Assembly: GCF_001625215.2 (NCBI RefSeq)
Contig: NC_030381.2
Coordinates: 3,373,131 to 3,437,130, forward strand
Direction of reading: 5' to 3'
Length of the DNA stretch: 64,000 nt
From: Daucus carota subsp. sativus
Taxonomy: Eukaryota; Streptophyta; Magnoliopsida; Apiales; Apiaceae
In this document: piece after piece, positions 25,593 through 37,849 of the stretch
Layout of the letters: each line of letters opens with the position of its first letter
How positions within the stretch are numbered: position 1 is the stretch's first letter
The notes under the pieces: generated by a model
What the model was told of the DNA's origin: nothing
Databases searched by the model: none
The model's input: only the letters and a program-made list of their open reading frames with translations
Made by a program: the position numbers and the translations under genes

Positions 25593-25808
25593 ATATAATA
25601 TAATATAATAATCGGGGCGGGGATCGGGCCGACAATCAGATAAAATCGGGTCGGGGATCGGGCCGGGGGAATGTGAAAAACCGTACCCGACCCGATCCCC
25701 GATATTTTTTTAAAGTCGTCCCCGTTTCCCGGCCCGTACCCGAAAAAATCCCCGCACCGAATGCGGGGATCGGGCGGGTCGGGATTAATGCCCATCCCTG
25801 CACTGGAA
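25103..25808. mobile_element. Non-autonomous hAT element (690 bp) with 8-bp TSD CACTGGAA
   Basis: The element spans 25111-25800. Its ends are inverted: TAGGGATGGGCAT at the left and ATGCCCATCCCTG at the right. It is flanked by an exact 8-bp duplication CACTGGAA (25103-25110 and 25801-25808), the hAT length. Both subterminal regions are GC-rich arrays of CGGGGATCGGG / CCCGATCCCC words in both orientations, while the centre is AT-rich with a (TA)n run. There is no transposase. hAT transposases are known to bind repeated subterminal motifs, so the arrays are probably binding sites. Confidence 0.88.
25554..25583. repeat. (TA)n microsatellite in the centre of the hAT element
   Basis: About 15 TA units separate the two GC-rich arms. 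Confidence 0.9.
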
Positions 25809-28800
25809 TCACCTACTGCGAACTAGCACACTGAAAAGTGCGTAAATGAAACGAAACGAGTTGAGTTGAATTTTTACGTAGAGTTTGAATTTTTATCTAT
25901 CGAGACGAGTTTGGTCATTTTATCTGATCGAATATTATATTTTACTTGAACTTGAGTTGACTAAGGTGAATAATCCAGTCTCGTTTAATTTTTCTGTAAG
26001 TAATTTCAATCTATAATTTATTTCCGTATTTTGGGCTTGTATAAAATTTAAATTAAAAATTTATTAGTTTATAATTATAATAAAATAAGTTATAATTTAA
26101 TATTAGCTGAAAAGAAGTAGAAATCAAATAAAATATAAAGGAACATAAACTAAAATTAAAATTTTTTTTCATTTAATATTATTCTTATATAATTTAATTC
26201 CACTTTATCGAGTCGAGTTCAAAGTCGAAATTAAGTTGAACATAAATAAAACTCAATTTAGTTCAAAAAATTCATTGATAAATATTATTATTTGATTTCG
26301 AACTCGATAATAAATCAAATCAACTCAAATCTCTTGATCTGTTTGTGTAAATAAGTTAAAGCAGAAGTTAAAGAATATCATTTTTTTCTAACAACTTCTA
26401 CTTCGTTTCTAAATATTTTATTAACTTATTTATTTCACATTTTTAATCAACTTTGGTAAGAATTCGCAAACCAACAGGCCAATGACATATTTTAACATGT
26501 AAACCCCTTAAAACTCATCACTTTGTTTTTAACGCGGCCATGAATTCATGTGCACACGAACTTGTAGAGTGGATGCGTACATACCTTTATACAAATATAA
26601 CGAGAAGGTAATCGTGTACACATTCATCGATCTGGGGAATGCCAAGATTAGAATTTTTATGGTACTAGAATTTCTTAATTCAAGAAATTTATGTACAACA
26701 ATATGTACATGCTCGGATGTCGTCCTTTGCACATGTACTTTCAATGGCCATATCCATATAATATGAAATTACAATGCTCTGTATTTTCATGCATTGAAGT
26801 GCATAAATCTTGGGCTTGCCAAACCCATGCCTTCTAAACACGGCTGAGGTCTGAAAATTAGAACTAATCGGTTGACCTTGTTCTAGGATTTATGGAGATT
26901 TTTTGATAATTCGGAAATTTTTAGTCAAGAATTCACAGATTTTTCAATAATTAGGATTTTTTAGAAAGCCGCTCCTAAACTAATTTCGAGTTGAATCTTT
27001 GATTTTGGATGGAATGGACTAAATTTTAAAAGTTACAAGTTACTTATCACTTCTGTTCTAAAATAGGGTAATTAATCGTATTTAATCACCGATAATTCAT
27101 ATTTCATAATTCGCTAAACTGATTAAATCTCCGATTATGCAATTGATCATCCAATTAATCTACTATAAATTCAATTAATTTTCGATAATCCTTGTTCCGT
27201 ATATTTACTAATTAAATCTGATTCTCATTTTTTTTACTGACGCTCATTTTAACTTATAAGTTACTTACGAGAAAGAGTGTATGACATCACCGATAGCAAG
27301 TAGGAGGGATAATTCATGTTCAGAGCATAAAGAGAGGCATGCTACAGCATGTGATCACCGATGAATTTGCTGCACAATTTACTAATTAATCTACAAGCTG
27401 TAGATCAACTGTAGTGGGATTAATAATTGTTCCACCCCTTTGTTTCCTTGCGATTATATTTCTTAATCTCTTACAGAGGCATCATCAAGATATAAAAGAA
27501 TCGAATTGCAGAAGTAGTGCAGCACACATACTGGAATTCACAGACTAATTTAATTAGGCTAGTCTTTTTTTAATTAATCTGCCATGCAATACAAACAATA
27601 TGATGGTAATTAAGAACTTCAAATTGGGTGCAGATAATTGGTTGAGAAAAAGTGATTGCAGTCCTATGGATCAGCAATGAGCATCTTCATTTGTCATCTC
27701 TGTCTCCTCCCACCGGTGTTCGTCCCGAAAAGCCCATTACAGAAATTTAAATACGAACATCAAATTTAACTAATTAGTTATATGTCGTAATATGATCTGC
27801 TAACAAATATTTTTATATTTGAATGATTTGGAATTTATGACATTTTTTGTAATAGAACACGTTTACATAGTTATTTTAGTAAAAAGAGCGAGAAAGATAT
27901 CATCAAACAGGAAAAGACTATTGGAATGAAATACTGGAATATAGTATTACTAACAAATATATGTATTCTTGAATAATTTAGATTTTGATGACATTTTCCG
28001 CAACAAAACATATTTAAGTAGTTGTTTTTGTAAAAAAAGCGAGAAAGATATCATCAAACACGAAAAGACCATCGATGATATCGGATAAAAAAATACAAAA
28101 TGAAATAGGGGAATTTAGTAATGGAAAAGGGTTGAGGAGGTAACATGAGTAACTTGCGTTAAAGTAAGAAAAAGTTTAGAATGTGATATGGTCACATGGT
28201 GTGTATGAAAGTGCACACCTTCTACCGCACTACTCATTCGTTTACTTTCATCTTCTCGAAGTGATGGATTCACTCTATCTATACATCCAAGTTTCAACCT
28301 CTCAATAGACCAACTTGATCTCCTTCTCTAACATTCTCTGTACTCTTCGTTATCTTCTTCACTCACTTCTATGCCCCTTATCATTTTTACAATACTATTT
28401 TTAAATTATGATTCGAATACCAAAGTTTCGATGAATATTTACTAGTAAGGCTATAATTCGAGTGAGTTGTTAGACTTGACTCGAATCGTTAACGAGCTCG
28501 GATTTGAACATAATTTTCTACCCATTTAGTTAAACTAGCAAGGTCGATTAGATTGTTAACGAGCCAAGTTCGGTCATCAAATAATGTTGTTAGTCAAATT
28601 TTAAGTAAGTTGCTTGATAAGCTACTAATCGACTCGACTCGACCCGTGGAAAAAAAACCCGGGCTCGAATTCATTTTACAGAAAACTCGAATTGTTCAAC
28701 TCAAATTAGAATGTATTATCTATTAAACTAACTATTTAGTTGGTAATTGTGTGCAAGTCAACAGCTTGTGTGCTATGGGAGAGGATGTGACCAAGTATAT

Positions 28801-29242
28801 ATTAGTATTTGATTAGTGAAGCATGCATCTAAAGAATTAATTCATTCTACATGTTGTATTTAGTTGCAATAGAGAATGATTAAGCCCATCTTGTCATATA
28901 ACTAATAGAAACATGAATAATGGAAGTCAGTTCTCAAATAGGGGAAATGGTTTCTCAATTACAATTAGGAAAAATGTTCAAACACTTGACAAACTTGCAA
29001 ATTAAACTTGAAACGACATTCAAGACTCTATACCTTCTAACTTCGGCCTCATACTATTTTTCTTTTTGTTTTACCAAAGTAGCCTAATGACAAAAGGACT
29101 ACAAAATTCCTCAAAGTTAGGACAAATTAACTCTAGGAAAATTGATCAAAGACTCTTGAAATCGCTAACAACTTACGACACTAGTTCTGACTCAACTCGA
29201 ACTCGACTCGACTCTGTTACGACTCTACGTGGCTGCCACATG
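25809..29242. other. Gene-free AT-rich spacer with degenerate repeats
   Basis: No exon is supported. Bases 25840-26340 contain scattered gagttgagttgaa / ttcaaactcgat words at both ends, and 28450-28710 contain ctcgactcgacccg words; both look like decayed elements but no target duplication was found. Bases 26338-26480 belong to a short repeat family also seen at 37.9 and 51.8 kb. Confidence 0.4.
26338..26480. repeat. Short repeat family, copy A
   Basis: It shares aagcagaag, acttctactt and ttattaacttatttattt with copies at 37919-38115 and 51837-52002. The ends contain ctgtttg and caaaccaacag, possibly weak inverted termini. No target duplication was recognised. Confidence 0.5.
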
Positions 29243-30716
29243 TTAGAGGAGTTGCCGAAAATCGGGTCCAATGTGTTGGTGGATTAAGAAATCCTCACTA
29301 GGTGCTACATCAAACATCATACCCTGGTGAATAAATTGTTGCTGATGATGTTGTGCCCTTTGCATCTCCTTTTGTCTCCTTAGCTCAAGTACCTTCCTAT
29401 GAGAGTTGGAATGTTTAGCGAGCACAAATGTTGGGCTTGCAGCTGGCCGGTACTCGGGCACAAGTCTGCCCGATTTGTACCGGACGCCACAAGCGTTACA
29501 GAGTGTTTTCGGGCCCATAGGCCCGGTCCTCCACTGTGGCGTCTTATCAGTCAAACAGTGGAGACACTTCCGCCCATCCCCACCACTCATTGAGCCACCA
29601 CCATTGTCAAAAACCTCTTTTTTCTTCCCCATTATAACACCCTTCCCCATTTTCTTCCCTGACCCGACCACAATGTCAGACTCCGTTGACTCAGACGACA
29701 TTGCCTGGTTGGAAGTCGGTGGGAGCACTAGAAGCCGGGATGTCCAGTTGCACGGGGCAGCACGGGAGCGCTTGCTACGTGCCTTCCCAGGGACCGACAC
29801 TTCAGGGCGGTATATCGGGTTCTCACGGTTGTTTTCAGTCTGGTTTTCTGATGCATCAGTGCGAGCCTTCATTCCTGAAATCAGCTGAAGCTTCTGCAAA
29901 TCCTCACTTGAGAAAGACTCTTCCACAAAATTCGATAGCCACTCCAATTCAGCCATATCATCATACTGTAATTTCAACAAAACAAATTTTCCCAATTAAT
30001 CTCCCACATAGCTAGAACAAAAATTACTCTACTCATCACATGCATGTAATCAATTCTCCTAATTTCTCAAAATTTCCGACTTTAAATAATTCCGGAGACC
30101 ATACAACAATATCCGAGTATCGAACTTGGTTTTATTTATTTCAACAGCTTAATTAAAACTTATTCCACCGTATATTATGTCAATTTTTCGGTCAAATTTA
30201 ACATGACCCACAAAACTGAAAATTCAAGCTCTTGTCTGGTGATTACATTATTTTTCCAGCTGCCATTTTCCAACTTTTAAATTCTATTATCATAAAAATC
30301 CGAAAATTCTTTACTGTTAAGCACGTAAAAAACTGTTAAACAACTAATACGTCAAACAAAAAATTACACCACAATTAACAGAAAAAAATCACAAAAATTA
30401 CCGGAACACAAAGGTCATTAGAGAATTGAGCATGATCACCCAAACCTCCATGAAAATGATTCTCATTGCCAGAAAACGACGAGTTGCAGCTATCCACCAC
30501 CGTGACCGCAGACGAATCAGTAGACGTCCCGGTCACATTATCAAAAGTTGCCTCCGTGACACCAACGTCATCATTAGGAAAATCCAACAGGTCCTCGATG
30601 ATAAAATGCTCCGCGCTGGCCTTCCCCTCAGCCTGTCGTTTTTCGGGCGCAAAATGCTGGATTTTGTTGTAGTAAGCAGCGGGGGAGCCCTGGAAGAATT
30701 CAGGCGAGGTTTCCAT
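29243..30716 (-). CDS. GATA-type zinc-finger transcription factor (subfamily A, GATA9/12-like)
   Basis: Two exons on the minus strand: 30402-30716 (ATG at 30716) and 29243-29965, separated by a 436-bp GT-AG intron, giving 345 aa. The N-terminal half is acidic ([14 protein letters not shown]) and contains the conserved block [18 protein letters not shown] at the exon 2 start. The single zinc finger is C-X2-C-X18-C-X2-C, from CLHC at about residue 239 through [16 protein letters not shown] and [13 protein letters not shown], the class IV plant form. A basic region (KARSKRSR) precedes it and a Gln/His-rich tail follows. These proteins bind WGATAR sites in the nucleus and act in light, hormone and vascular or seed development; the specific role here is not known. 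The minus-strand upstream region is CT-rich. Family identity is certain; orthology to a particular GATA number is not. Confidence 0.95.
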
Positions 30717-31152
30717 AATAATGTGGAGCAAATAAAAACGTTGAGGTATGTAGTAATGAAGAAGAAAAAAGGGAAAGAGTGTAAGAAAAATAAAGAGAGT
30801 GAGAATAGTGAGGGTAGGATTGTTATGTGGGTGTGAGTGAAGAAAGGGGAGTGTTTATTTGCGGTTGAAGGGGGCATCGAGACACCTAAAAATAATATTT
30901 TACCAAGATTTTGACGATCTTTTTTGTTTTTATTTAGGAAAAGAAGAGATATTTTGGAAAATATTAAAATGGGGAGGATCATGATGTGGACATTGAATGT
31001 GTAGTCTGGTAATGTTTGGTGTGGGAATTACTCAAGTGTCCCCTTGAAATCAATGGGGGGTACTTTGAGCTTAAGGTTTAGTGTTTCAATATGTTATCCT
31101 CATTATGTGCTTGCCGGTGGCATTTCATTTCAACTTACATTTCATTTTTAAA

Positions 31153-31714
31153 TGTTATAAAGTATATGTTTTTTTTTTTTTTTTGAACAAGGATAATAAT
31201 TCAATAATAAAAAGCCATACGGCATCTACATACATGATCGAAATTGAACAAACGCGTAATAATATCGTTGTTGAATCCTTCCATCTTGGATAGGCAACCA
31301 AACGATTTTTTGAAGAGATATATACATATTGTAATCCTCCAACTGTTGTTTTGAGCAATCGACCATTGATGTATCACCATAATAACGTTCATCATCGAAT
31401 CAACACCATCAAAATCAACACCATCAAAATCCTGCAGATGTAAGATCCCGGACATGACAAACTGTAAGGAAAATCAAAATCAAACTCTCACACAAGGAGA
31501 GACCAAACAAAACCCAAATAAATTGGGAATTTATTGAACAAAAGCAAAAGATGAACAATAACTGCTAAAAAGAAGAAAAGATTGGGGCTTTCCACCGGTA
31601 AAAGCCGATGGAAGCCCCTCAGATTATAGAGGGCGGCTACTCAAGAACAGAGAGAAAAGAGAGAATAGGGTTTCTATCTGGAAAAGATTATATTTTTGTT
31701 ATAAAGTATATGTT
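31153..31714 (-). mobile_element. Poly-A retroposon with exact 18-bp target duplication
   Basis: The sequence TGTTATAAAGTATATGTT occurs at 31153-31170 and again at 31697-31714. Between them lie about 526 bp that, on the minus strand, begin near 31696 and end in a run of A (poly-T at 31171-31184 on the plus strand). This is the mark of LINE-mediated insertion. On the minus strand there is a leader-like pyrimidine-rich 5' part with GAAACCCTATTCTCTC, and an 84-codon open frame (31455-31201) starting MSGILHLQDFDG with a small internal duplication DFDGVDFDGV. I do not recognise the frame. It is either a processed copy of a cellular transcript, a 5'-truncated LINE end, or a long SINE-like element. 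Confidence 0.83.
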
Positions 31715-31729
31715 AAAAATAATGTGAAG

Positions 31730-32074
31730 CTCGTCCGTCTCATTTTAAATGATTTGTTTAATTTTGTAGGTTAGATGATCAATTTTGTAATTTATTTAAA
31801 TTATTTTTTAAATAAAGTTCCTAATGATAATATATTATTGTATATGATTATTAAGTTTACAAAGATAGGACTAAAACACGACACACACTTTATTACTCTT
31901 ATAAAGTATGATGCTATAACTTAATTTTACGATTTTTTTTAAATAAAATTTTAATATTTAATTTTTTTTCCGGAAAAGTTTAAAAATAATTTATATAATT
32001 ATATTTTATAAGAGTATTAAAAATGCATGTCGAATAATAGAAGAAAAATTTATAGAACTGGATGAGACGGATGT
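31730..32074. mobile_element. Probable Stowaway-like MITE
   Basis: The left end CTCGTCCGTCTCATTTTAAA and the right end (reverse complement CTACATCCGTCTCATCCAG) share the core TCCGTCTCAT, typical of Stowaway termini. The flanking TA duplication is not intact. Length is 345 bp. Confidence 0.45.
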
Positions 32075-32400
32075 AGTTTAATTTATAACTTTTCAAAATT
32101 AGCCAAAACCTAACGAGTGTAGTTGAAAAAAGTAGAACAAATTAGTTTCAGCAGGATACAGGGAGTAAAATAGTCGTTTTACGCACGTGGCGTGTCTGTA
32201 ATGTGGTTTTATCGGTCTGCTAAAGAAAACAAATGAAGAATTTATATTTTTCTTCAAATTTTGTTAAAAAGCGGGAAGTAATTTTTATGAACTAATGTAG
32301 AAATGTAGATAAAATTAATATTTTTTTTCTTTTATTTTGAAATATTATGCAAAAATAAGTTAAATAAATTAAATCATTCATCCTAGCATTTTTGAATAAT

Positions 32401-32545
32401 CGGTCAGTTAGTGTTATGTCAGTAGTGTAATATCAGAGCTACAGATGATTCAAGTTCGAGTCACACTCCCACAATTCTTTAAATTTATTGCGGCAAAGAT
32501 GGGGTACCATATTAAGTGTAGTTCTTCTATCAGTTCATAGTAATT
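32401..32545 (+). mobile_element. Possible tRNA-related SINE remnant
   Basis: A B-box-like GTTCGAGTC lies at 32454-32462, about 45 bp after an A-box-like segment (gttagtgttatgtcagtag) and preceded by tatcagagc. The spacing fits a Pol III promoter of a tRNA-derived SINE. No tail or target duplication was identified, so this is weak. Confidence 0.3.
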
Positions 32546-32927
32546 TATAAAAATACGGAAATGACACTGAATTCAACTCGAATATTTTGCGTACGTATTT
32601 TTAAATATTAAGTGGATCATTTTTTCTGATAAAAAAAAAAGTGGATCATTTTTTAGTAACTTAAAATTTTTAAATCGGTATTGTCAAAATAATTTATATC
32701 ATAAGTAACTTATAATTTATATTATAAGTAACTTATAATTTATTAAATATATAATAATAATGAATTTAAGAAATTATTTATTTAAATGATAATTTCGAAT
32801 CTAATCTATTTTTTCATTAATCACTTTCTAAACCTACAATTATTTAATGGGATTATCTATTGTGTACTGATGAGCACAAGGTAAATATACGAGTATGAAT
32901 TTGGATATTTTGATTGGTGTGGTTGTT

Positions 32928-32940
32928 ATAAATAGAGGGA
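32928..32940 (+). promoter_or_regulatory. Orphan TATA box
   Basis: ttataaatagagg is a near-ideal plant TATA box, but no protein-coding frame follows within 1 kb. It could drive a non-coding transcript or be a relic of an LTR. Confidence 0.3.
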
Positions 32941-33471
32941 GTCTATCATTATCAAAGAGTACAAGACAATCAGTTTTTGTGTTTATATTATGCCCATCAA
33001 TCCACCTAAAAAAGCTGTATCTAAAATATAAAATTTTGAAACTCAAAGTGAGAATCAATGCTAGCTTAAACTGCTCCGATTCTTAGCCCTAGACAACTTT
33101 AACTTAAATAAAGTTTAGAGGCTAGCTAAGGTAGTACACCACAAGTATTACAAGCTAAAAAAGATTAAAGAGTTGCTAATTAACACCCTACCTCCTAATA
33201 ACCCGATCTAGCTTAGCTAATTTTATTGTCTTCCTCGGGACTCGTGCTGATTATTTAAAACAAAGTCTCTGAAATTCACCTCATTATTTATATTTTTTTC
33301 CCTTTTACACCCACATGAATATTTATTATTATACTCATATCCTCCACACTCGTAAGCACGACGTTTCCAGCTCAACCTGATCAAAATCGACGGTCCTGAT
33401 TTAAACAACATGTTGTCCTTATTTTTTAAATTTTTGAGTTTTTTACCTTTTTTACTTTTTACCACGAAGTT

Positions 33472-33557
33472 GCCACGTGGGATTACAGCTGGTCGGCTGT
33501 GAAATGTTTGTGTGATGTTGACACGTGTCAGAAGTAATTAGTGAATTAGTTACGTGG
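33472..33557. promoter_or_regulatory. G-box cluster 1
   Basis: gccacgtgg, acacgtgtca and tacgtgg occur within 86 bp in an otherwise AT-rich region. CACGTG cores are bound by bZIP and bHLH factors (ABA and light responses). It is 2.8 kb upstream of the GATA start and 5.3 kb upstream of the TMX2-like start. Confidence 0.5.
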
Positions 33558-33828
33558 ACCATAGTACAATGAAAGCAATCCCTAGGCTAAATTGACAGTG
33601 CTGTTATTCTAGTTAGACACTGAATTTGTTGTGAGGTGATGGACGTGATGTTATGTTAGATGTTTATTCATGTGCTTAGCAGTTGAGTACTTGTTACATT
33701 TATTAACTCCGTACCAAATTCAATATTATTGAAAAGTTTTTAGCATGTTAAATTCGGGGACTTTCTAGTACACGAATAATTCTTAGTTAGATATCGAATT
33801 TTCATTGACTCCCATTTCATTAAAAGTA

Positions 33829-33867
<39 letters not shown>

Positions 33868-35541
33868 TAAACGAAATATTTTATCTAAGTAGAATGAATT
33901 TTAATATCAGCTTAAAGCTGCATAGTATTATAAACACTAAAAGATAATTATTCTGATATTTATATAATTGATCCATCTTAATATATGTATTAAAATAAAA
34001 ATAGTAATACAATAAATTTAGTATGAAAAAATTATTTTATGAAAATACTTTAATTACTAATAAAAACTATATATAATTATTTTCACATGATCATTTTGTA
34101 AGGAGCATAAAATTATTTAAATCATGACATATAGTGAGCATAAGAAAAACTTGCTATTCATGGTTTTAGTCTTGCATTGCATAAAGAAAATGAGTAGCGG
34201 TAGATATCTTAAATTGGATGTTAAAAATGTTGTCCCTAAGCATAATTAATTTAGATTTGGATAATTTTATATATTTAAAATTTAAATGTTAAAGAAAGAA
34301 AAACCAAAACTAGAAAGGTATATTGTTAAATCCTGTTACTTATATCCTTATAATATAATAAAGTAGGACAATTTGGTTGTTTGATAAAATAACAACAAAT
34401 TATAGTTAATTATTCGATCTTTTAATCTTTTAACATTTCATGTTTTTTTTAAAATTAGTAACTTTTATAATATAAAAACTAATATCACTCACTACTATCA
34501 TCTACATTCCCAATTTATTAGTTAAATATAAATAAATCTTACAAATTTATCAATTTTTCTCAGACTTCCATATTATTTTACATTTCATCTTTATTTCAAA
34601 CATATTTTATATTTATCGATTAAATAATAATGGGACCCATATTTTATCTATTTTAATACACTTTTAGTTTTGTTTTTCTTTATGAGAAGAACACTTTCAA
34701 GTTATTTATATGTTTTTCTTAATCACCATGTATAGTCTTAAAAAATTAGCTGAAAAAAATATCTTAAGGGAACTAGAATATAGAGAGACTCAAAATTATC
34801 TTTTTTTTTCCGAAAAGCTTCTCCGACCATAAAAAAATTACTAGCTAAAAAATGAATTGACATACCAAAAATAAAAAATATAGCTAATCTTTTGTGAAAA
34901 TCATACTCCAACCATACTAATCTCTTATCTATAATTTTAGCCTATAAATGAATAATATATTTGTTGTACCTCTACAGGCGTGCAATATATCTGTGTAGGA
35001 TGATTACACATGATTTATTATTATATTGAACTAATATATTCTATTTTAACAATTTAAAATATTAACAATATATTATTTTTAAATTACAGTCAATCAGTTA
35101 ATATCATTGAACCACGATCTGACATGAACAAATTTTAGAGAACCACGATCTGACATGTTGAACAAATTTTAGAGGTCTAATATAGTCAACAATTATATCT
35201 AACATGTCGAAGATGTTTTAACAAATTAAGTTATTACATTTGAACAAATAATCAAAGTCCCAAACTAACCAAAAATCTGACTTCAAGATTTTATGTCTCC
35301 TTCGCTTTTTACGCTCATGTTATTCAGTTCCTTACATGTGGATTGTGGCTTCAACATAACGAATAAGACTGCAAAAGCTGGAAGCATTGCTTGGCGTATA
35401 ATTTTACCATATTTGCATTCAGAATATATAAAAATCATGCTGTAATAATGTATATATTCTCTGCTGCTTTTCATCTTTATCTTTTTCTTATACTTATATA
35501 GTTATATTCACAGCCAAATTTAAATTCTGCTCTTGTCCAAA

Positions 35542-35640
35542 TACACGTGATTGTGGTTAAGGCTCTGTCAGGGAACCATGTGAATTGGTTGAGTCTGGTT
35601 TAGTTAACCCATAGCTGACGGTGGTCAATGCCACGTGGCG
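35542..35640. promoter_or_regulatory. G-box cluster 2
   Basis: acacgtga and ccacgtggcg occur within 99 bp, in a patch of higher GC than the surroundings, with atagctgacggtggtcaatg (a W-box-like ggtcaa) between them. Confidence 0.45.
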
Positions 35641-36150
35641 AGAACAGGATGACTTCTCCGTTTCTTTCCTAGATTCTATTTATGGGGATAAAGATCATGT
35701 TTATAAAAGAAGTAAATTTATATTTCTTGATATATTAAAAAATACAATCATTTTTGTAAAATGTATTCGATTTCTTTATTTTCTCGGTAACTTTTGAGTT
35801 GGCAAAAAAAATTCGCGACCTATCACAAAATTTCTAACAGATTCTGGATCGATTGATTGACCGGTTAGTACACAATACTGATTTCTGCATTCCAGTATAT
35901 TTTTTTAAAAAAATTTGATATAATAAATGAAAGGAGTGAGATATTGTGAAATAAATTCAGGATAAAGTTAAAGAAGCAAATAATTCTAAACAAAAAATAT
36001 ACTGAGTATAATATCTTAACTTTTACACATTTTATTAAACATAAATGTTTTTTTTAATTGATATATAAATGAATTTATTGTCTGAAAGTTTTAAACAATA
36101 AACTTATAAAGGTGAAAAAAAAGCTTTTCCTAGCAGAGAGAATTCAAGTA

Positions 36151-36383
36151 CTCCATATCTCCCATAACAATATTCGCTTTGATTTTTGACATGTAATTTG
36201 TGGTGTATAAAAAACATCCTTCTACATGTTATTTTTCAATTTTTTTTCTCAAATAAAAATCTAACATCTATATTTTTATTTAGAAAAAGAAAATTTAATA
36301 ATGAATATATAGAAGTGTGTTTTTTTTGCACCTCAAATTACGTGTTAAAAGTCAAAACGGCTATTGTTATGAAACGGAGAGAA
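36151..36383. mobile_element. Stowaway-like MITE (233 bp)
   Basis: The left end CTCCATATCTCCCATAACAA and the right end (reverse complement TTCTCTCCGTTTCATAACAA) are imperfect inverted repeats. TA flanks both sides (36149-36150 and 36384-36385). Internal tttgacwtgtaa-like words resemble the 231-bp MITE at 12445. Confidence 0.7.
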
Positions 36384-36564
36384 TACCAAAAAATTAGCAT
36401 TTATTATCCCGGATCCTAAATTCGAACTGAGGAAAATTCTTACAATAATTCTCAGTAACAAAATGGAGTAAATATGTTTTCTTGTTGATGTCTTGTTTTT
36501 TTCTTTACTTTTCACGTCTTTCTTTTTCATGCAATGATGCCTATTCCTTCCTATCCGCTAGGTT

Positions 36565-36642
36565 GCCACGTGACGACACGTGCCGTTTGGTCATGTGATG
36601 AAGGTCACTCACGTGTGATTGCATTGTGACATCTCACGTGTA
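36565..36642. promoter_or_regulatory. G-box cluster 3
   Basis: Four ACGTG cores occur in 78 bp: gccacgtgac, gacacgtgcc, ctcacgtgtg and ctcacgtgta. This is the densest of the three clusters and lies 2.2 kb upstream of the TMX2-like start. Confidence 0.55.
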
Positions 36643-37849
36643 GCTAAAGCTCTACTTTTGCTTTGGTAAGTTGGGTTTCTATTTCAGCGAGAAAAATTAC
36701 GAGCATTGTTACTATTAATCTATTACTCCAACATCTTAGTACTGTAATACAAGAGTTAGAGGCATAATAATACTGGTCATGATATATGAGCGATTCATAT
36801 AATTAATATTATTTGGTGGACGCACTTTACCCTTCTGAATCATTCATAAACAACTGAGTCGGTCATTTCAAAATTCTTAAAAGAATCATTCAGCAATATG
36901 TTACATCCTACACATGCTGTTAATACTGCTGTAAAGCATCGTCTGTCAAAATGTCCATATCTTATAAAAATGTATACTTTTTGTTTATTTGTTGCATATT
37001 ATATGTAACAATTTTAACGCAGATTTTGTTTGTTATAATAAATTTATCTAAAAATAATATAATAATAATTTTAACTATATAAATCTTTGGATATTAATAT
37101 ATATCATATTTTTCCATATATCTTTAAATAATTTTTTAATATTACGAAACATCAAGTGATATATTTTCTTTACAGATTTGTATAATTTTGTTTTGTTAAA
37201 ATAAATTATCATACATTTAATATATTATTCAGATATTTTGAATTTAATTCGTCAAATAATATTATTCATTCAGAATTCAGATAGTATATTGATTCAGATC
37301 ATTCAGATATATTAATCATTCAATTCTGATATAAAATTTTTATGACGAAGGAAGAAAATATGAGACAATAATAACTATACTTCTAGATTTCTTATGATAA
37401 AAATTATAAGGAAATATGATGTAAAAGTGGAATGAACATTCTTCCCAAACTAGGTGTGTTAGATTTCTAGTTCAAATAATTAGAATGAAATGAATGGAGG
37501 AATGAAAATTATAGGCATTTTTACTAATCAACTCTAATTAGAAGACAAAATTCATTTCATTCCTCCTCCATGCCATAGCGAAAAATTATAAAAAATATAT
37601 TTTTAAAAGATGAAAACTTTTTATTTTTCTCATATAAGTAGTTGTCAAACAGGGTGAATAACTCATAATTCAGACTATCCTGGCCCGTATCCTATGCCAA
37701 TCTGCTGACTCTTAAATTTTAACTCTAGATCATAGCTGGGGCCTGGGGCCATTGGGCTATCAGAAAAGATCACGAGCTTCGTTTCGGTTTCTTGGGCTCA
37801 TGGAGTGGGCTACACAGCCTAAAACATTTGGGTAACACAATATTCTTAG

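Noticed and set aside
29399..30015. Plus-strand frames opposite the GATA exons
   Set aside because: They are antisense shadows of the GATA coding sequence; the zinc finger on the minus strand decides the real strand.
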